A DNA stretch of 64,000 nucleotides, taken from positions 806,001-870,000 of the forward strand of contig RCTD01000013.1 in NCBI GenBank assembly GCA_014898415.1. Reading direction: 5' to 3'. Below the pieces are notes generated by a model. It saw only the letters and a program-made list of their open reading frames with translations, made no database searches and was not told the origin of the DNA. The first letter of the stretch is position 1. Each line of letters opens with the position of its first letter. The position numbers and the translations under genes are program-made. Positions 34,327 to 47,080 of this stretch are shown piece after piece. Source of the DNA: Stromatinia cepivora. Taxonomy: Eukaryota; Ascomycota; Leotiomycetes; Helotiales; Sclerotiniaceae.

Positions 34327-34331
34327 ATTCT
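34327..34331. repeat. Target-site duplication, right copy (ATTCT)
   Basis: ATTCT follows the right LTR directly and matches 27,279-27,283. Confidence 0.85.
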
Positions 34332-35408
34332 ATTATAATATTTTATAAATTATAAATAAAAGTATTATATTATTTTTTTAATATTGTAGTACTATTTAGT
34401 TATATTATTTATAAGTTCCAATTATAAAAAAAAACAATATTCAAATATCTAATCAAATTTTGATCATAAGTGATTTAAGATGAATAATGATATCAGTCAG
34501 AGAATTGATATCCTATAGTCATTTCAGCTGCTTCTGTTTATAATCGTAGGCTTGGGTTTCCCTGCACACTCAAACCACGTCACGCAGGACAAAAAGTAGT
34601 GGAATGTGTTAGAAATCATGCATCGACACTGTGAGCCATAATCTTCAAACAATGGTGGTAGCCAATGAATTCCACTGGCTACCCTTTGATATAATCCAAG
34701 GACTATCACGAAAAGCAAGGAAGAATAGTTTGGATCGGTCACGGTTTCGGTATTTTGTATACGACTGACCCGACAGAACAAGTTGGAAAGGAAGACGTAC
34801 AAAGCTTAGAATAGGCATGGGAAATATGCAGCGTTCGTGACGGGTTAAACTTGTGATAAAGATTAATGATGATGGGGATTTAGAGACCTGTTTAACATGA
34901 AAACATATGAAAGGGGCAGCAGATGTACTGTGCTACTTGGAATGTTACATATGTCTAGTAGGGCCTCAGGATTATCTCATGCACTGTTCCAGCAGCTTGG
35001 TCAACCGATATGCTGGAAAAGGCAGCTTCAGCTGGTCGTCGACAAGCGTTGGGATTGGCCATGTTTCCCTTTCCATCATATGTTTCCATGACCAGCGACC
35101 ACTTTTACTGCCCCTCTGTCTATTTCTACCTGTGCCTATGTACATTCACACGTCCGCTTCAAGACATGGCTTTTGGTTCTTTACATTGCTTAGGCTCCTT
35201 TGCAGCCACTACTGCTGTCATTTCTGTGCCCTCGTACCTACTTGTCCCCTCTAGTACTTGGCTCTATCTTCTCTACGGTCCGAAATTGCCCAAGGATCTG
35301 TGACTGTTCTAAATTTTAATAGCTTTCATGGCAGCTTTAAGCTTGTTAGGAATTGCCCGCAAGTCGCTCTGTCCGCGAATCCTGAATAGTTCTTAACGTC
35401 GTAGATCT

Positions 35409-35433
35409 AAAATAAATAAATAAATAAATAAAA
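35409..35433. repeat. (AAAT)n microsatellite
   Basis: About six tandem AAAT units at the left edge of the AT-rich block. Confidence 0.8.
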
Positions 35434-35698
35434 TTTTAATATTGTTAAAAAATTTAATCAAGGAGTAATATAGTTCTAAAAATAAATTTTTGGATTTTTA
35501 TCGATTTTACTGTAAAAACAAGATAAAAATATAATCGATTGAATTTTGAATATGATATCTTAATATATAAAATTTTGAAAAATAAATCAAGAAATTTTAA
35601 GGGTTATTCAATATCGAAATATTTATAAAAATAAACTTTTAATAACTTTTCATCAAAATTGAAATTATTATAATTTATTGAAATAATTAAGTTTTGGT

Positions 35699-35812
35699 AT
35701 AAAATAAAATAAAATAAAATAAAATAAAATAAAATAAAATAAAATAAAATAAAATAAAATAAAATAAAATAAAATAAAATAAAATAAAATAAAATAAAAT
35801 AAAATAAAATAA
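35699..35812. repeat. (AAAAT)n microsatellite, about 22 perfect copies
   Basis: An uninterrupted pentanucleotide array of about 110 bp. On the minus strand it forms the artefactual repeated frame FYFIL. Confidence 0.97.
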
Positions 35813-37224
35813 TTACAAATCTATATTTTATAATCCCCAAATCGACTCAAACTAATCCCAGCCGAATCGAAATACTCTTTCTTAATACAATTACCGATTA
35901 TCGAAATAATAATTCTTTTTTAAAGAATTAATTGATTTTGAGATGATTCGATTATTTTATTTATAATTACATCTTTAAAAATTTTTATCGAATTATATAT
36001 ATAATTATTTTTTTCTTTTTTATCTCTTTCTTTACTTATTTAATTTATCAATATTTCCCTCCTTCAATCCTCTCCACTAACCTCACCTCTCCCCATCAAA
36101 GTCAACTCCCCATACTTCTCATACTCCCACTCCCAAAATTTCAAAATCCCAAATCCTTTCAAATAATCACTATTCAATCAATACATATATACATACAGAA
36201 TACCACAATATTAACTTCCAGTAATTTCCACTTCAACTAATCAACTAATCAACTAGTAGATTAAATTGCATTAAATCACATCACACATCATATCCCTTAT
36301 TCCACTTCTTACATCACATTATATTACATTCATCCCATCATACAAAGTTAACTCCCCTATTTCACATTCGTCCAAAAAAGGGCAAAAATAATATTTATGA
36401 GTTTTCATTGTTATTTCTATTTTCCTCATCTACTGCCGCTGCTGCGATATTAATTTCATTCCTACCAATGTGCCCCATTTCATTTCATCTCATCTCATCT
36501 CCCTTCACCCATCCATCGATCCATACTTTCGCTTTCATCAAACACTATTTTCCACCCATTTTCCTCTCTTCCTCACACCCCTTCAATCATGCCACCCGGA
36601 AAAACAGAACAGTATCTCACCTCCCAAATTCTGCCTGCATTCACCCACTGCATCAAAGAACAAACACATTCCCGAAAACGCCAGCCAGCCAATGAGCTTA
36701 GCGCCGAAAACCATCCAGGGGTACCGTGCCATAGTGCCATACCATAAACAACCCCTTCACATAGATATATTTGGATCCCAACCCATTCCACCTTCCTCTC
36801 CCCCCTATCCCCCCTACCATCCATCCCATCCTTCCCAACCGCTAGTATACATACGCACATTAAATACTTTCAAAAGTATGTGTGCTAAATAACCACTACA
36901 GCAACAGTAAAAAGAAAACAAAACGAAAAGGAAAAACTAAAATGGTGCTATCAAAAAACGAACTACCAAATACTTTTATTTGTTGCGAAAAAATAATCCC
37001 ACCCTTTTCGCTTTCCGAAGAAATATCAATCATCCCAAGTATTGTCAAAAGAGCCCATCGCGAGTCAAGAAATGGATATATAAAGGATCGTCGTTGGAAT
37101 AGTTGCATGCGCGCTATGCTGTGGTGTCGCTGAAAATATGAAGAAAAAGAGAAAAGAACAATAATATGAAAATGTTGTGTGTATGTGTTGGAAGGTGATA
37201 TTCCTATTGGTAAAATGCTGTATA

Positions 37225-40200
37225 TCAAGCACCGACTGCTTCGCAAGTAGGACTTGGTAATCGCTCATTCGAATCGATGTGCGCATTCTCGTGCTGTTGA
37301 TTTGGTTCAACTAGCGATCGCTCATCAAACTCAATTCCACGAGGCGAGGGTTCTGGTGTGTAGAATTTTGTTTTGTCATTACTGCTTGAATCTTCGTCCT
37401 CGTTTTCGTCTTCGACGAGAGGTAATGGACTTCGTCGACCGTCAGATACACTTACTGCCGCTTCGTCGTCGTCATCTACATTGACAGTGAGGTTTTGGGA
37501 TTTTTCTGGGTTTTGTGCAGAATATTTCCTATGTAATTCACGGAAGCTCATGGCAGTTGCGGTACTAGTGCTAGCGGCTGAATTATGGCGCTGGCGAAAC
37601 TCGACAGGTTCGGCGAGTATTGAGTGAAAGTCATCATCAATAGTGGCATGAGATCCTGCTTCTGAGTTTCTGCGCGGCTGTTTACGGAGACGTAGACGTT
37701 CTTCCGGTGACATGGCTTGAAGCTCCGTCCCGAATGTGATGACTGAAGCCTTTTTGCCGTGAACGACAAAGCTTCCAGAGCCACGAGGAAGTATGTCATC
37801 TGTAGTACCTTCATCCGACATACCAGCACTCGAATTCGAGTCCTTGCCCTTACGGCCACGATGATGTGATGGAACATGTGCCTCACGCAGGGTCTGATGT
37901 ATACTGCGGCGAATCTTGCCTTTGCCAAACTTGTCTTTGTCTGCTGACTGGTCTTTATTATCTTCACTCGCCACATCTGCATCTATCAATCCAGTCTGTT
38001 CAAGAACAGATTGCTCTGCAGCATCAAGGTTTGGATCATCCGAAGGCCTAGAGCTCAAAGTTGGAGCTTGTTTCAGACTGGAACGAGAACGCTGAGTGGC
38101 AAGATCAGGGCTCGGAGGAACTACACTGGATATCGAAGGCTCGCGTGGAGACTGTTCATCGTTTGTCAAAGGTGGAAGTTCCCAGGATGCTTGAGCCTTT
38201 TGATTCGAGCTTGGCGAGGTCTGAAAGACATCATCCATCATTTGCTCCCTCTCGGGCGGCGGAAGCGATTGACCAGATGTGGAAGGCCGAGTTGTGGAAT
38301 CTGAAGTCGGCGATTTCGGCGCGCTGCGTGGTGTTAAACTACTTGCCTTAGATTGTAACCGATCAAGAGCCGATCGTGCTGACATAGGTGTATCTCCGTT
38401 TGACTCCGTCTTTTCCATGAAGCCTCCCTCGATACTTTTTTCTTCATCCAAATCCAGGATCAAAATGTCTCGGTGACACTTCAAGCGCCAAATCTCCATT
38501 CTACCCCATTTCAATTGCGCGGCCATCCGAGCTGCTGCTGATAAAACATTCTCTCTTGTCTTTTGTTGAACTGGAGCTAGAATCTGTAAATGGCGAGCAT
38601 TTCGGAGTTGTGAGTCTAGTTGTTTCACTGCGATGGTAAGCTTTTCTTCGGCTTCAGCTACTTTTTGTAGCATGATTTGACGACGTGCGGCCAAGATATC
38701 GTCCTGCATCTTATTGTCGATCTTTCCGCTGACTATAGTGACTTCACCAGAAGGCGTTTGAATCAGTTTCGTGGAGTCGTTTTGGCTTTCTAGTCTGCGG
38801 ATACCTCGATTACGCTGGCCTTCGTAGTTGCCTCCAACCACACCACGCATACGAACTCCAGCGGTCCTGAATGCTGCGGCATAGTTGAGCTTAGCAAGCC
38901 AATCATTCATCTCATCTTCATTATCGGCTAAGAAAGTTTCCTCAAATCCTCCGTGGCGAACAAAGATGAAAGCGTGCTTGTGCTTCTTGTACGTGGAGTC
39001 TACCAGAGCGACTGCATCATCAGTTGACATTAATGCATCGGGCTTGAAATGTTCTAGTGGAGGCTTGAAAATTACAGGGCTGCCATCATGACCTTGTTTG
39101 ATATGTGTCTCGTGCTGATGTATCAGGCTTTTGATCCAGGCAGTATTCCGGAAAAAATACAGTTGAGCTCCGGTAAGAATAGCTCCCCACTCTTGCCATG
39201 GAGAACGAGTTTTCTTCTTCTTCACATCCTTTCGCCATAGTAAACCAACCTTGGTGATTTTAATATCCACGATACCAGGATGTGCTTCCTCGGGATTTGT
39301 GACAGTTTTCTCTGACATGAAAGCATCTGGCCGTGATCTGGCCGAAACTATCTGTAATACACCGGTCTTGAAGAAGGTCTTCTGTAGATTCTGTAAATTC
39401 AGGCACGGTGCAGTGCCGAGATAACTGTAATGTTCGTCAAGATGCATAACATCCTTGAGGTTGGGACGTAAAGTATCAAGTTTGCTATCAAGAATTAGAG
39501 TATAAGGGTCAACTGGTTCTCTCGAGGGACGTTTATTAGGATCGCCGCCTCCACGAAGCATCTTCGACTTCTTTTTCATTTTGTGAGGTATAATCCTTTC
39601 GCCATTAATGTCGAGATCATCTTCCACATGGATGAAGGGTGTATATGAAATGTTGTCATAAAAGCACTCCAGGATCTCGTCAAAAATTCCTTCGCCATGG
39701 GTGTTCTTGATGTAGTCTGCCTTTGTCATTTTATGTTTGTTATTCTTGTTGAACACATCTGTATGTAGGATGAGGAGTGAGAAAGCGATGAAGTAAGCTT
39801 GATCAGGAGATGCATAGATGCCAGGGTTGCATTCATGATACCTATTAGCAAAACCTTGTAAGCATCTATCAATTTGCTGAGTCTCCTTCGGGAGCTCAAC
39901 TTCCATAAGCAACTTTCGTATGGCCATATCCATTGGATCCCCAAAGAAGCCAAATCCTCTCATATAGCTACGAAGGACAGCCTGGGAGAAAGGATCCGTC
40001 CCTTTTGACAAGACACTAGCTACAACACCTCGACTAACAGCCTCTTCAAGCCTGACCAAATAATTAGCGGGTGTGTCATCATCAAATCGTTCAGGTAGAA
40101 TAATAGGCTCTTCTCGGGTCAATTGCATAGAATTGTTTTTCGAAGTATTGGATCCGGGGGTGGTAGGTCCCGAATTAGTTGTTGGTTCGGAGTTCTGGCG

Positions 40201-41641
40201 TAATCGAGCTGAAAGATTAAACAAATCGCCAAAACTCTTCCTGCCAGTGGATGTAGAAGTCCTGCTTGGTGGTAATGTAGGTGTAGGTAAAGCATCCTCA
40301 TTTGGTGCATTCCTCAGAGAGCTTAAAGTGGATGAACGACCGCGCAATGTCAGTCTGGAACGAGTGGGTGAAGATCTCGAAGATGAAGTAGCGGAACCTT
40401 GTCGTAATAAGGGGGTACCTGGCCGACCAGATGATGTCTTCATCAAAGCACTGGGAGACGAAGAGGTATGTGACGGAGAAGGCATTGGAGACTGGAAACC
40501 ATGTGGGGTCAAGTCTTCCGACGACTTTGGGGTTATGGCCCGAGCCGGGTCAGATGAAGGGGCGGTGGGGTATCTTGTAACGGAAAGCGAATGTGAAGCA
40601 TCATGCTGCGCGGACTTTTGTGGAAGATGGCTAAGATCGAATAATGGAGCGGGCTTCTTCCGACGAGGAAGACGAAAGAAGGTGGTTGTTGTTTGAACAG
40701 TATGTGTGGTTGTAGTCGTCGTTGCATATACTCCATGATCACCAGAGCTTGCATCTGATCTTGAAGATTCAGAAAGTCTGTTCACTGGTAGAGCCAATGC
40801 CGAGGATGCTTCGTCTCCATATGCAGGAGGAGAGCCACCATTACCATGGGTCACTGGCCGATTTGGTTCGTCGAAAGTAACACGACTTTTATTGCTCGGT
40901 CCCGATTCTGACATTGTCTTTCTTCGTTCCTTCTTCGAGAGCATTTCAATATTCAGTGTATCTTCTTGTGGCCTTGGTGGTTGCTCTTGTTGCCCCGCAC
41001 GATCGATATCCACAGCAGGCGACTTGGTACGGCCAGGAAGTCTAACTCGCGACTTTTTCTTAATTGGGCGCCCTCCATTGAAATCCATGGTCGGAGCCGT
41101 GGTGATAATCTCTGGGGCTGGTATATTGTCAGCACTATGCCAAGAACGTAGGCCCAGCAAGCAATTTTTACTGTCGAACTAGATGTTGAACAATCAAATG
41201 CCTCTAGACCTCGGGGAAGAACATCAATGGGAAATACTTGCGATGAGGCATCGGAGGAGCATCTTCAGCTATTGAGGCATTTTGGGCCTGTAGTCGCGAT
41301 CGAGTAGACAATTGTGAATCGGAAGCATGTCGAAACCTTAACATAGAGAAGCGACGATGTTTCGAGGTTTCTTCCTGTATTGGTGGTGTGCCCGACCGCT
41401 GCAGCGCTATAGGATAATCCGTGGAAGGTCTATTTAGCATGGGTAGCGGTGCCATTGTCCCTGTTCCTGCGAATAATTGGAAATCTCCAGGCGAAGGTCG
41501 TCGTGGCATTTGTTCACTCGCTCTGCCATCTGGAATTTCGGAATCGAGAATTGGATTTAGAGTGTTGGAATCCGTGGGAAAGAAGCTATGCCGTCGCATT
41601 TCAGCATCGCTGGCAGCAGCACGACGACGGAGTAGTGGCAT
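37225..41641 (-). CDS. Sec7-PH domain Arf guanine-nucleotide exchange factor (yeast Syt1 / EFA6-like)
   Basis: Large membrane-trafficking regulator that would load GTP onto Arf GTPases. Exon 1 is about 41238-41641 (MPLLRRRAAASDAEMRRHSF..), leaving at GTATTT in phase 2. Exon 2 runs from 41134 (or 41170) to 37225, giving roughly 1,436-1,448 residues. The Sec7 domain lies near 39,610-40,110: AVSRGVVASVLSKGTDPFSQ, then VELPKETQQIDRCLQGFANR with the catalytic Glu in LPKETQ, and AFSLLILHTDVFNKNNKHKM. The PH domain lies near 38,820-39,310 (KITKVGLLWRKDVKKKKTRS; WGAILTGAQLYFFRNTAWI) and is followed by a coiled coil. Ser/Pro-rich low-complexity regions flank both ends. Two acceptors, GCATAG at 41,135-41,140 and GACAG at 41,171-41,175, both keep phase; I cannot choose between them. 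Confidence 0.88.
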
Positions 41642-44600
41642 TTTGGAGAAACATCGAACAACATTGATCCTACAAAACTTGATAATTAGGAAACAATTGG
41701 TTATTCCTATTTCAGCTGAAAATAAAATCACATTTGCAATTTAGCAATGAAAAGAACGTATGGGGTATGTATTGTGTTGTATTGTGTTGTGTTGTTTGTC
41801 TTGTTATCCCTTCGTATGAGGCTGAAAGGCTAGGAGGGATCCTTGGAAAGTTGCTCAAATCGTAATGAAGTGGATAAGAGGAAAGCACAAACGGGGGTTG
41901 GTGGGCATACCTAAGAAGAAGAAAAGATGGGAGAGACAAACAAGTTCAATTCAATTCAATTCAATTCAAATGAAACCAAAATACGACTCGGTTGAAAAAC
42001 ATACCGAAACAAGCCTTTTTACACAAACAAATAGAGGACTCGAGTATAAAATTTAAAATTATCTTTTAGCAAAATTGAATTGAAGTTCTATTTCAGTATT
42101 TATTTCGAGTGAAAATTTACGAAGTCTCAAGTTTTCCCCTGAGGTGAATGACGCAAACCTAGATAGGCTAATAAGTTTGGCTATAAAAGGAAGCTAAAAC
42201 TCAACCTAGTAAAAGATCTTGAACTTGATACTACTACTTGAATACGTAGGCATTTGTGTATATATATATCTCTATATCTATATTGTATTTTTAATTCTAG
42301 GGATATATTGAATTTTATCATAATAAAAGCACTAAGTTCTAATACACAAATACTCAGGCTTCCAAATACTTCCATTTACACATGAAACTTTTTTTTAGTG
42401 AAAGTTTAAAGGTAACCAACTTACTGCAATTCTAAGGCTGTGCTAAAAAATGGTTTCTTGCTTCAAAGTCGACAACGATCATTGCCCCTTTGGAAAAGAT
42501 AAAAAAGATGCTCAGAAAATACTCTGAAACATAAAAACAATTTTGCAGTACATATGACCACAGAGTAAAGGTTACACTGTGGTCCAAGTGGTTTGGATAT
42601 GGGTCAATAAATTTTAATTCTTTCAATATGCAATTTCCTTCAGCATGGCCATCGATAGCGAGCGATAGTTAGTCTGGATGAGGCCAACGTTTTTCTGGAA
42701 GATCAAAAAGTCGAGATATTTTTAGATCAGTGTGCACTAGGTTGAATGGCTCTCTAGCTTCTATTGATTTGGAATGTTCTAAAGCTTTAGATGATCTGCA
42801 ACGTGGAAACTTATTATACCTTGTGAGTAACGCTCATATATTTTGTTAAAAGGACCTGAAGGAGAATCTTTTCACGCCATTTGCATTTTCCTCACATCAG
42901 CCCAGCCGTTCTCTCATGATAAACTGCTTACCCCTCTCCCGTTGTATGAGAGGAGAACCACGAAGCAAGCAAGCAAAGCAAGGTAATCGTATGCGTATCA
43001 AAGCGTTATTACCATCCAATTGGCCAAAGCAGCAACAACCTAATCGTTCCGATTCTTCCAGCTGGTTGTCAAATTACCCATTAAGACGACAACCTATAAC
43101 ACATTTCTTGGCTTTCAATAGGACATTGATGGCCAGGGTTCTCTCCCGCCCTGTAGGCGTTCCTCTAGCCAGTCAATTTCGCCAACTTCAACAACTGAAT
43201 ATTTGATCTGCGTAAAGAATCATGCGAGAACTACCTGGTACTAGATGGCACAATACTATACGTATATATAAATATAGTATCCTACTGACCTAAACTTTTT
43301 GAATCAAATAATGTGGCTTTATACCAAAGTCTATAGACATCTATACTTTCCATACAAAAATATACTAGAAGTCACATTGAGTTTAAGAGATGAGATGATA
43401 ACAACTTAATCCTCAGGTGAACAAAGAATATCTCGGACTTCTAAACATTGGTGTAGCCATGAACCTCACCTATTCACTGACGATTGACTGATTCCAAACG
43501 AGTAATGAGTAATTACTGAGTGAATAGCAGGCTTACCAGAATAATGAATACATCGAGGGAGCCCTTGAAAATGAAGCCTCAAGAAATTTATATCAAGGTT
43601 TTAATACAATGCTATCAAGTTACCCAAATCTTATTGATGCTGACAATGAACGCTCGGCTCGAGATAAGAGCGGTTTTCCACGATAAGATATCCAAAACCA
43701 GCTCCCGATGAGCTTTGTAGACGATATTATCCCCAAGTGTAGCTTTCTATGGACACGAATCTTAGGTAGTCAAGCTTACGTACCTATATCTATGACTTCG
43801 TTTCTGTGTACCTAGTTAAAGTGAATAATACTACGACAAATAATCACCACACTTCCTCCTAGTAGCTCAAATTCACTCTACCGTGGGCCACTGCAACCAA
43901 TCTTGATTCTGACAGCCGGCCAACCTTATAACTAAACGTTACTATGACTTTGACCAAGGAAATGCAGTGCGCAAATGAAATCAACGATGAAGGGAGAGAA
44001 GACAACTCGAACGCTAGATCCACGATACCATACGTAGTATATCCAGAAGACGGCTTCCCTTCCAACGGAACACATCCTCTGCAACAACTTCTCGAATCTT
44101 TCGGACCTCAATCAGTAACGAAATTATAAACGAAAATATCAACAGTTATTGGTATAATGTTTTGGACGCTGCATCTTACGCTATCGGAGGTGAAGATACT
44201 AGAAGACAATTCTATGGTGGGTATTCGGTGGTTAGATTCTTTTGCTTCATACTGTACTGATGTTTACAGGTCACTAGTGTAACGCCGCAGAGGTCCCTTA
44301 GATTTTCTGAGGTGTTTTGTTGATAGTACATGGACTTTGAGAGCGCAGTATTTTGTATTCGAGAATGGTTATTCTGTAGGTAGTATTGTCTGATATAGTT
44401 GTTGTAGAAGTCACATAGTGAATCGTCAAGTTGATATTGTTGTATCCCTCGTTTTGTTCTATCGGCAAAAAGCAAAAATAGTGTCTGTGAAACTCATCTA
44501 CCAAGGCAACCTTCTGGGCCTTGATAGATAGATAGCCTCACCCACCCACTACAATCGAATCACCTCGAATATAATTCCAAGCACGACCCCATAGAACTCA

Positions 44601-44652
44601 CAACCTTCATTATTTGATCACATTCCCTACACCTCCCAATGCGAAATTAATT
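41642..44652. other. Long intergenic region between the Arf-GEF and ECM14
   Basis: 3.0 kb. Pentanucleotide repeats TTGTG/TTGTA occur at about 41,768-41,797 and AATTC at about 41,945-41,968. Frames at 42,916-43,206 and 43,944-44,129 have no recognisable family. Around 44,150-44,250 the plus strand carries YNVLDAASYAIGGEDTRRQF, which looks protein-like but is short and unplaced. Confidence 0.4.
41945..41968. repeat. (AATTC)n short tandem repeat
   Basis: About four to five copies of AATTC in the 5' region of the Arf-GEF gene. Confidence 0.8.
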
Positions 44653-46495
44653 ATGTCTCAATCGCACTCGAAAATATCATCGCTGATTCTCCTTGTTGCA
44701 ATTATCCTTTGTATCCCGCATGTCATTGCAGTACCTTGGGCCACGGGCGGTCATGCTCAATTATCACCTGTAACCCCGCGATATCCTACACAGGAACCAC
44801 CGGGCATTAAATACCGCAATGTGATTCCCCAATTGACCTGGCTATGTGATACTGCGATAGAAAAGATATTTGGCCTTCCTCCGAAGGTCGCAAAGAAACC
44901 CGATGTTCCGGGAAATGTTGCGCGACCTACCAATGCTCAACTTCCAGCGACTTTACTGGCAAAATATGGCGGCGATGTAGTTCTCCGATTCAATCTCACT
45001 ACCCCGGCGGAAGAACAGGCATTGGCAGAGGCGGCAGATACACTTTTCTTGGATGTTTGGGAATTTACAAGCAATTGGGCCGACATTCGTTTGAGGGAAG
45101 ATGATGTATGTCAAATTATCGTTATTGCTGTCACAATGCTAATTGCTGGAATAGGTTCCCTCTTTACTCGGCCTTTTGCCAAAATCTCTACAAACTGCAT
45201 ACTCTCATCTGATGCCTGACTTGGCGAAAAGTATTTATCAATCCTACCCATCGATGGCATATGCAGATGCAGCCTTTCCTTCGAAACATGTTGAACGGGC
45301 ATTCACTCCAGCTTTGAGAACTAGTAAGGTCGAAGGTGCGGACAATATATTCTTTCAAAATTATCAACCACTATCCGTCATTATACCATGGATGCGCCTC
45401 ATGTCTTCCATGTTTTCAACACATGTTCGAATGATCAACATTGGAATTTCTTATGAGGGTCGCGACATCCCAGCTTTAAGGATTGGTGTATCCCCAAATC
45501 TACCTTCAGAGTCTACCAAGCCACGGAAAACTATTATCTTATCTGGTGGATTTCATGCTCGAGAATGGATATCAATTAGCTCCGTGACATACGCTGCTTG
45601 GTCTTTGATTACTTCTTATGGAAAATCGCCTGCTATCACAAAGCTTCTCCAGGAATTCGATTTCGTCCTTATTCCTACTATTAATGTTGATGGATATGTG
45701 TATACCTGGGAGAACGACCGTTTATGGCGCAAGAACAGACAACAGACCAATCTCCGATTCTGTCGAGGTCTTGATCTGGACCGTGGATTTGGCTTTGAAT
45801 GGGGTGGTTCATCGACTCAAACTAACCCTTGTTCCGAGAGTTACCCAGGAGATGCACCTTTCCAGGCTGTTGAATCCCATAGATTTGCAGAGTGGGCCAA
45901 GAATGAGACCGAGAACAATAATGTACATTTTGTTGGTTTCTTGGATTTACATTCCTATTCCCAGCAAGTTTTATATCCTTATTCTTATTCCTGTTTAGCC
46001 GATCCACCTAGTCTGGAAAATCTGGAAGAACTTGGTATGGGACTTGCAAAGGCTATTAGAATATCTAGTGGAGAACAATATACTGTTGCTTCTGCTTGTG
46101 AAGGCGCCGTCTCTTCGAAAACTCCAGGCCACGCGTCGATATCTCGAATGGAAATGGGAGGAGGTTCCGCAATTGATTGGTTCTATCACGAATTACAAGT
46201 TCGATACAGCTATCAAATCAAGCTAAGAGATACAGGAAGTTATGGATTCTTGCTTCCAAAAGAGAACATTGTTCCTACTGGAGAGGAGGTATTCAATGTT
46301 ATCAAATACTTTGGCGATTTCCTTCTTGGAGACAAAGGTATTGAGAAAGCAACATCTTCAGAGGAAGCCTTGATTACAGAACCTGTCAAACCGGAATTGC
46401 CCCTCGGAGTTATGGAAGAAGAGTCGGTTATTCCTGAGGAGCTAGAAGATGAATTTGAAGATATTAACTGGGAGTTGAAGCGGAGGCGGAGATAG
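44653..46495 (+). CDS. ECM14: Inactive metallocarboxypeptidase-like protein ECM14
   Basis: Secreted or vacuolar M14-fold protein linked in yeast to cell-wall function; 597 residues. Exon 1 is 44653-45105 and exon 2 is 45155-46495; the 49-nt intron (GTATGT..GCTAAT..AATAG) joins REDD to [10 protein letters not shown] in phase 0. A signal peptide is clear ([18 protein letters not shown]), followed by a propeptide region. The M14 domain keeps zinc-ligand-type residues in [10 protein letters not shown] (H285, E288) and LDLHSYSQQ (H417), and the substrate-binding block [10 protein letters not shown]. At the usual catalytic glutamate the sequence is [13 protein letters not shown], Lys (about K507) instead of Glu, the hallmark of the Ecm14 pseudoenzymes. 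The tail is acidic and ends in Arg-rich LKRRRR. The start was chosen because the frame upstream has no ATG. Confidence 0.93.
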
Positions 46496-47080
46496 ACAAG
46501 ACAAATTGACATTAATGTTTACAGGCGTAATGGTAACCAGGTAATACCTTATGGATGAGGCGCTTATGGGTTACAGGCGTTACAGTAATTACAAAATTGG
46601 ATTCACATAGTAATTACTTAGGTGCTTAATAGACCAAAATTATACATAAGGTTACCCAACCATTGTTGCGTGTATGTGGTTGTGGTTAGCAGTTGCATTA
46701 CAGGTGTTACTTAGCTGTGGTGAAATACAAAATCACAAGCACCGATTTCATGCATAACAGAAAAGGAAGTGTAATCATGCATAATTTCACCATATCTCTC
46801 GTATTACATATTACAAAGCTGGCGTCTTCCGTGGTTCCCGTTGATCCTGCAGTGCTCTGATCAACTGTGGGGTAGCTCGAGCTTTGCCGGTATATATGCA
46901 TGATTTCTTCAATGTCAGGCGTTCTCTTTACTTTCTTCTTTTTAGTCGAAACTTACAATTGAACCTCTAGAATTGAACATCTCACTACATCACCACCTTT
47001 CACTTGTGATTTAAGCACACTAAGTACATCTCACCCTAACAACCTACACTTACAATCCCCCCAAATTAAATCAAACCACC
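46496..47080. other. Intergenic, promoter of the epoxide hydrolase
   Basis: 585 bp with no supported gene. GTTACAGGCGTTACAG-type words repeat near 46,515-46,585 and 46,699. Confidence 0.35.

Larger units (their letters stand above)
34332..37224. other. Gene-poor region between the retrotransposon and the Arf-GEF
   Basis: 2.9 kb. 34,332-34,500 continues RIP-like AT-rich sequence. 34,520-35,390 has ordinary composition and a few short frames without recognisable motifs. 35,395-36,060 is extremely A+T-rich with microsatellites. 36,060-36,900 is C/T-rich low-complexity sequence. Any real gene here would have to be small and non-conserved. Confidence 0.45.

Noticed and set aside
35604..35840. Frame with FYFIL repeats
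   Set aside because: Translation of the (AAAAT) microsatellite.
40073..40696. 207-codon plus-strand frame
   Set aside because: Shadow of the Sec7 gene's Ser/Pro-rich N-terminal region.
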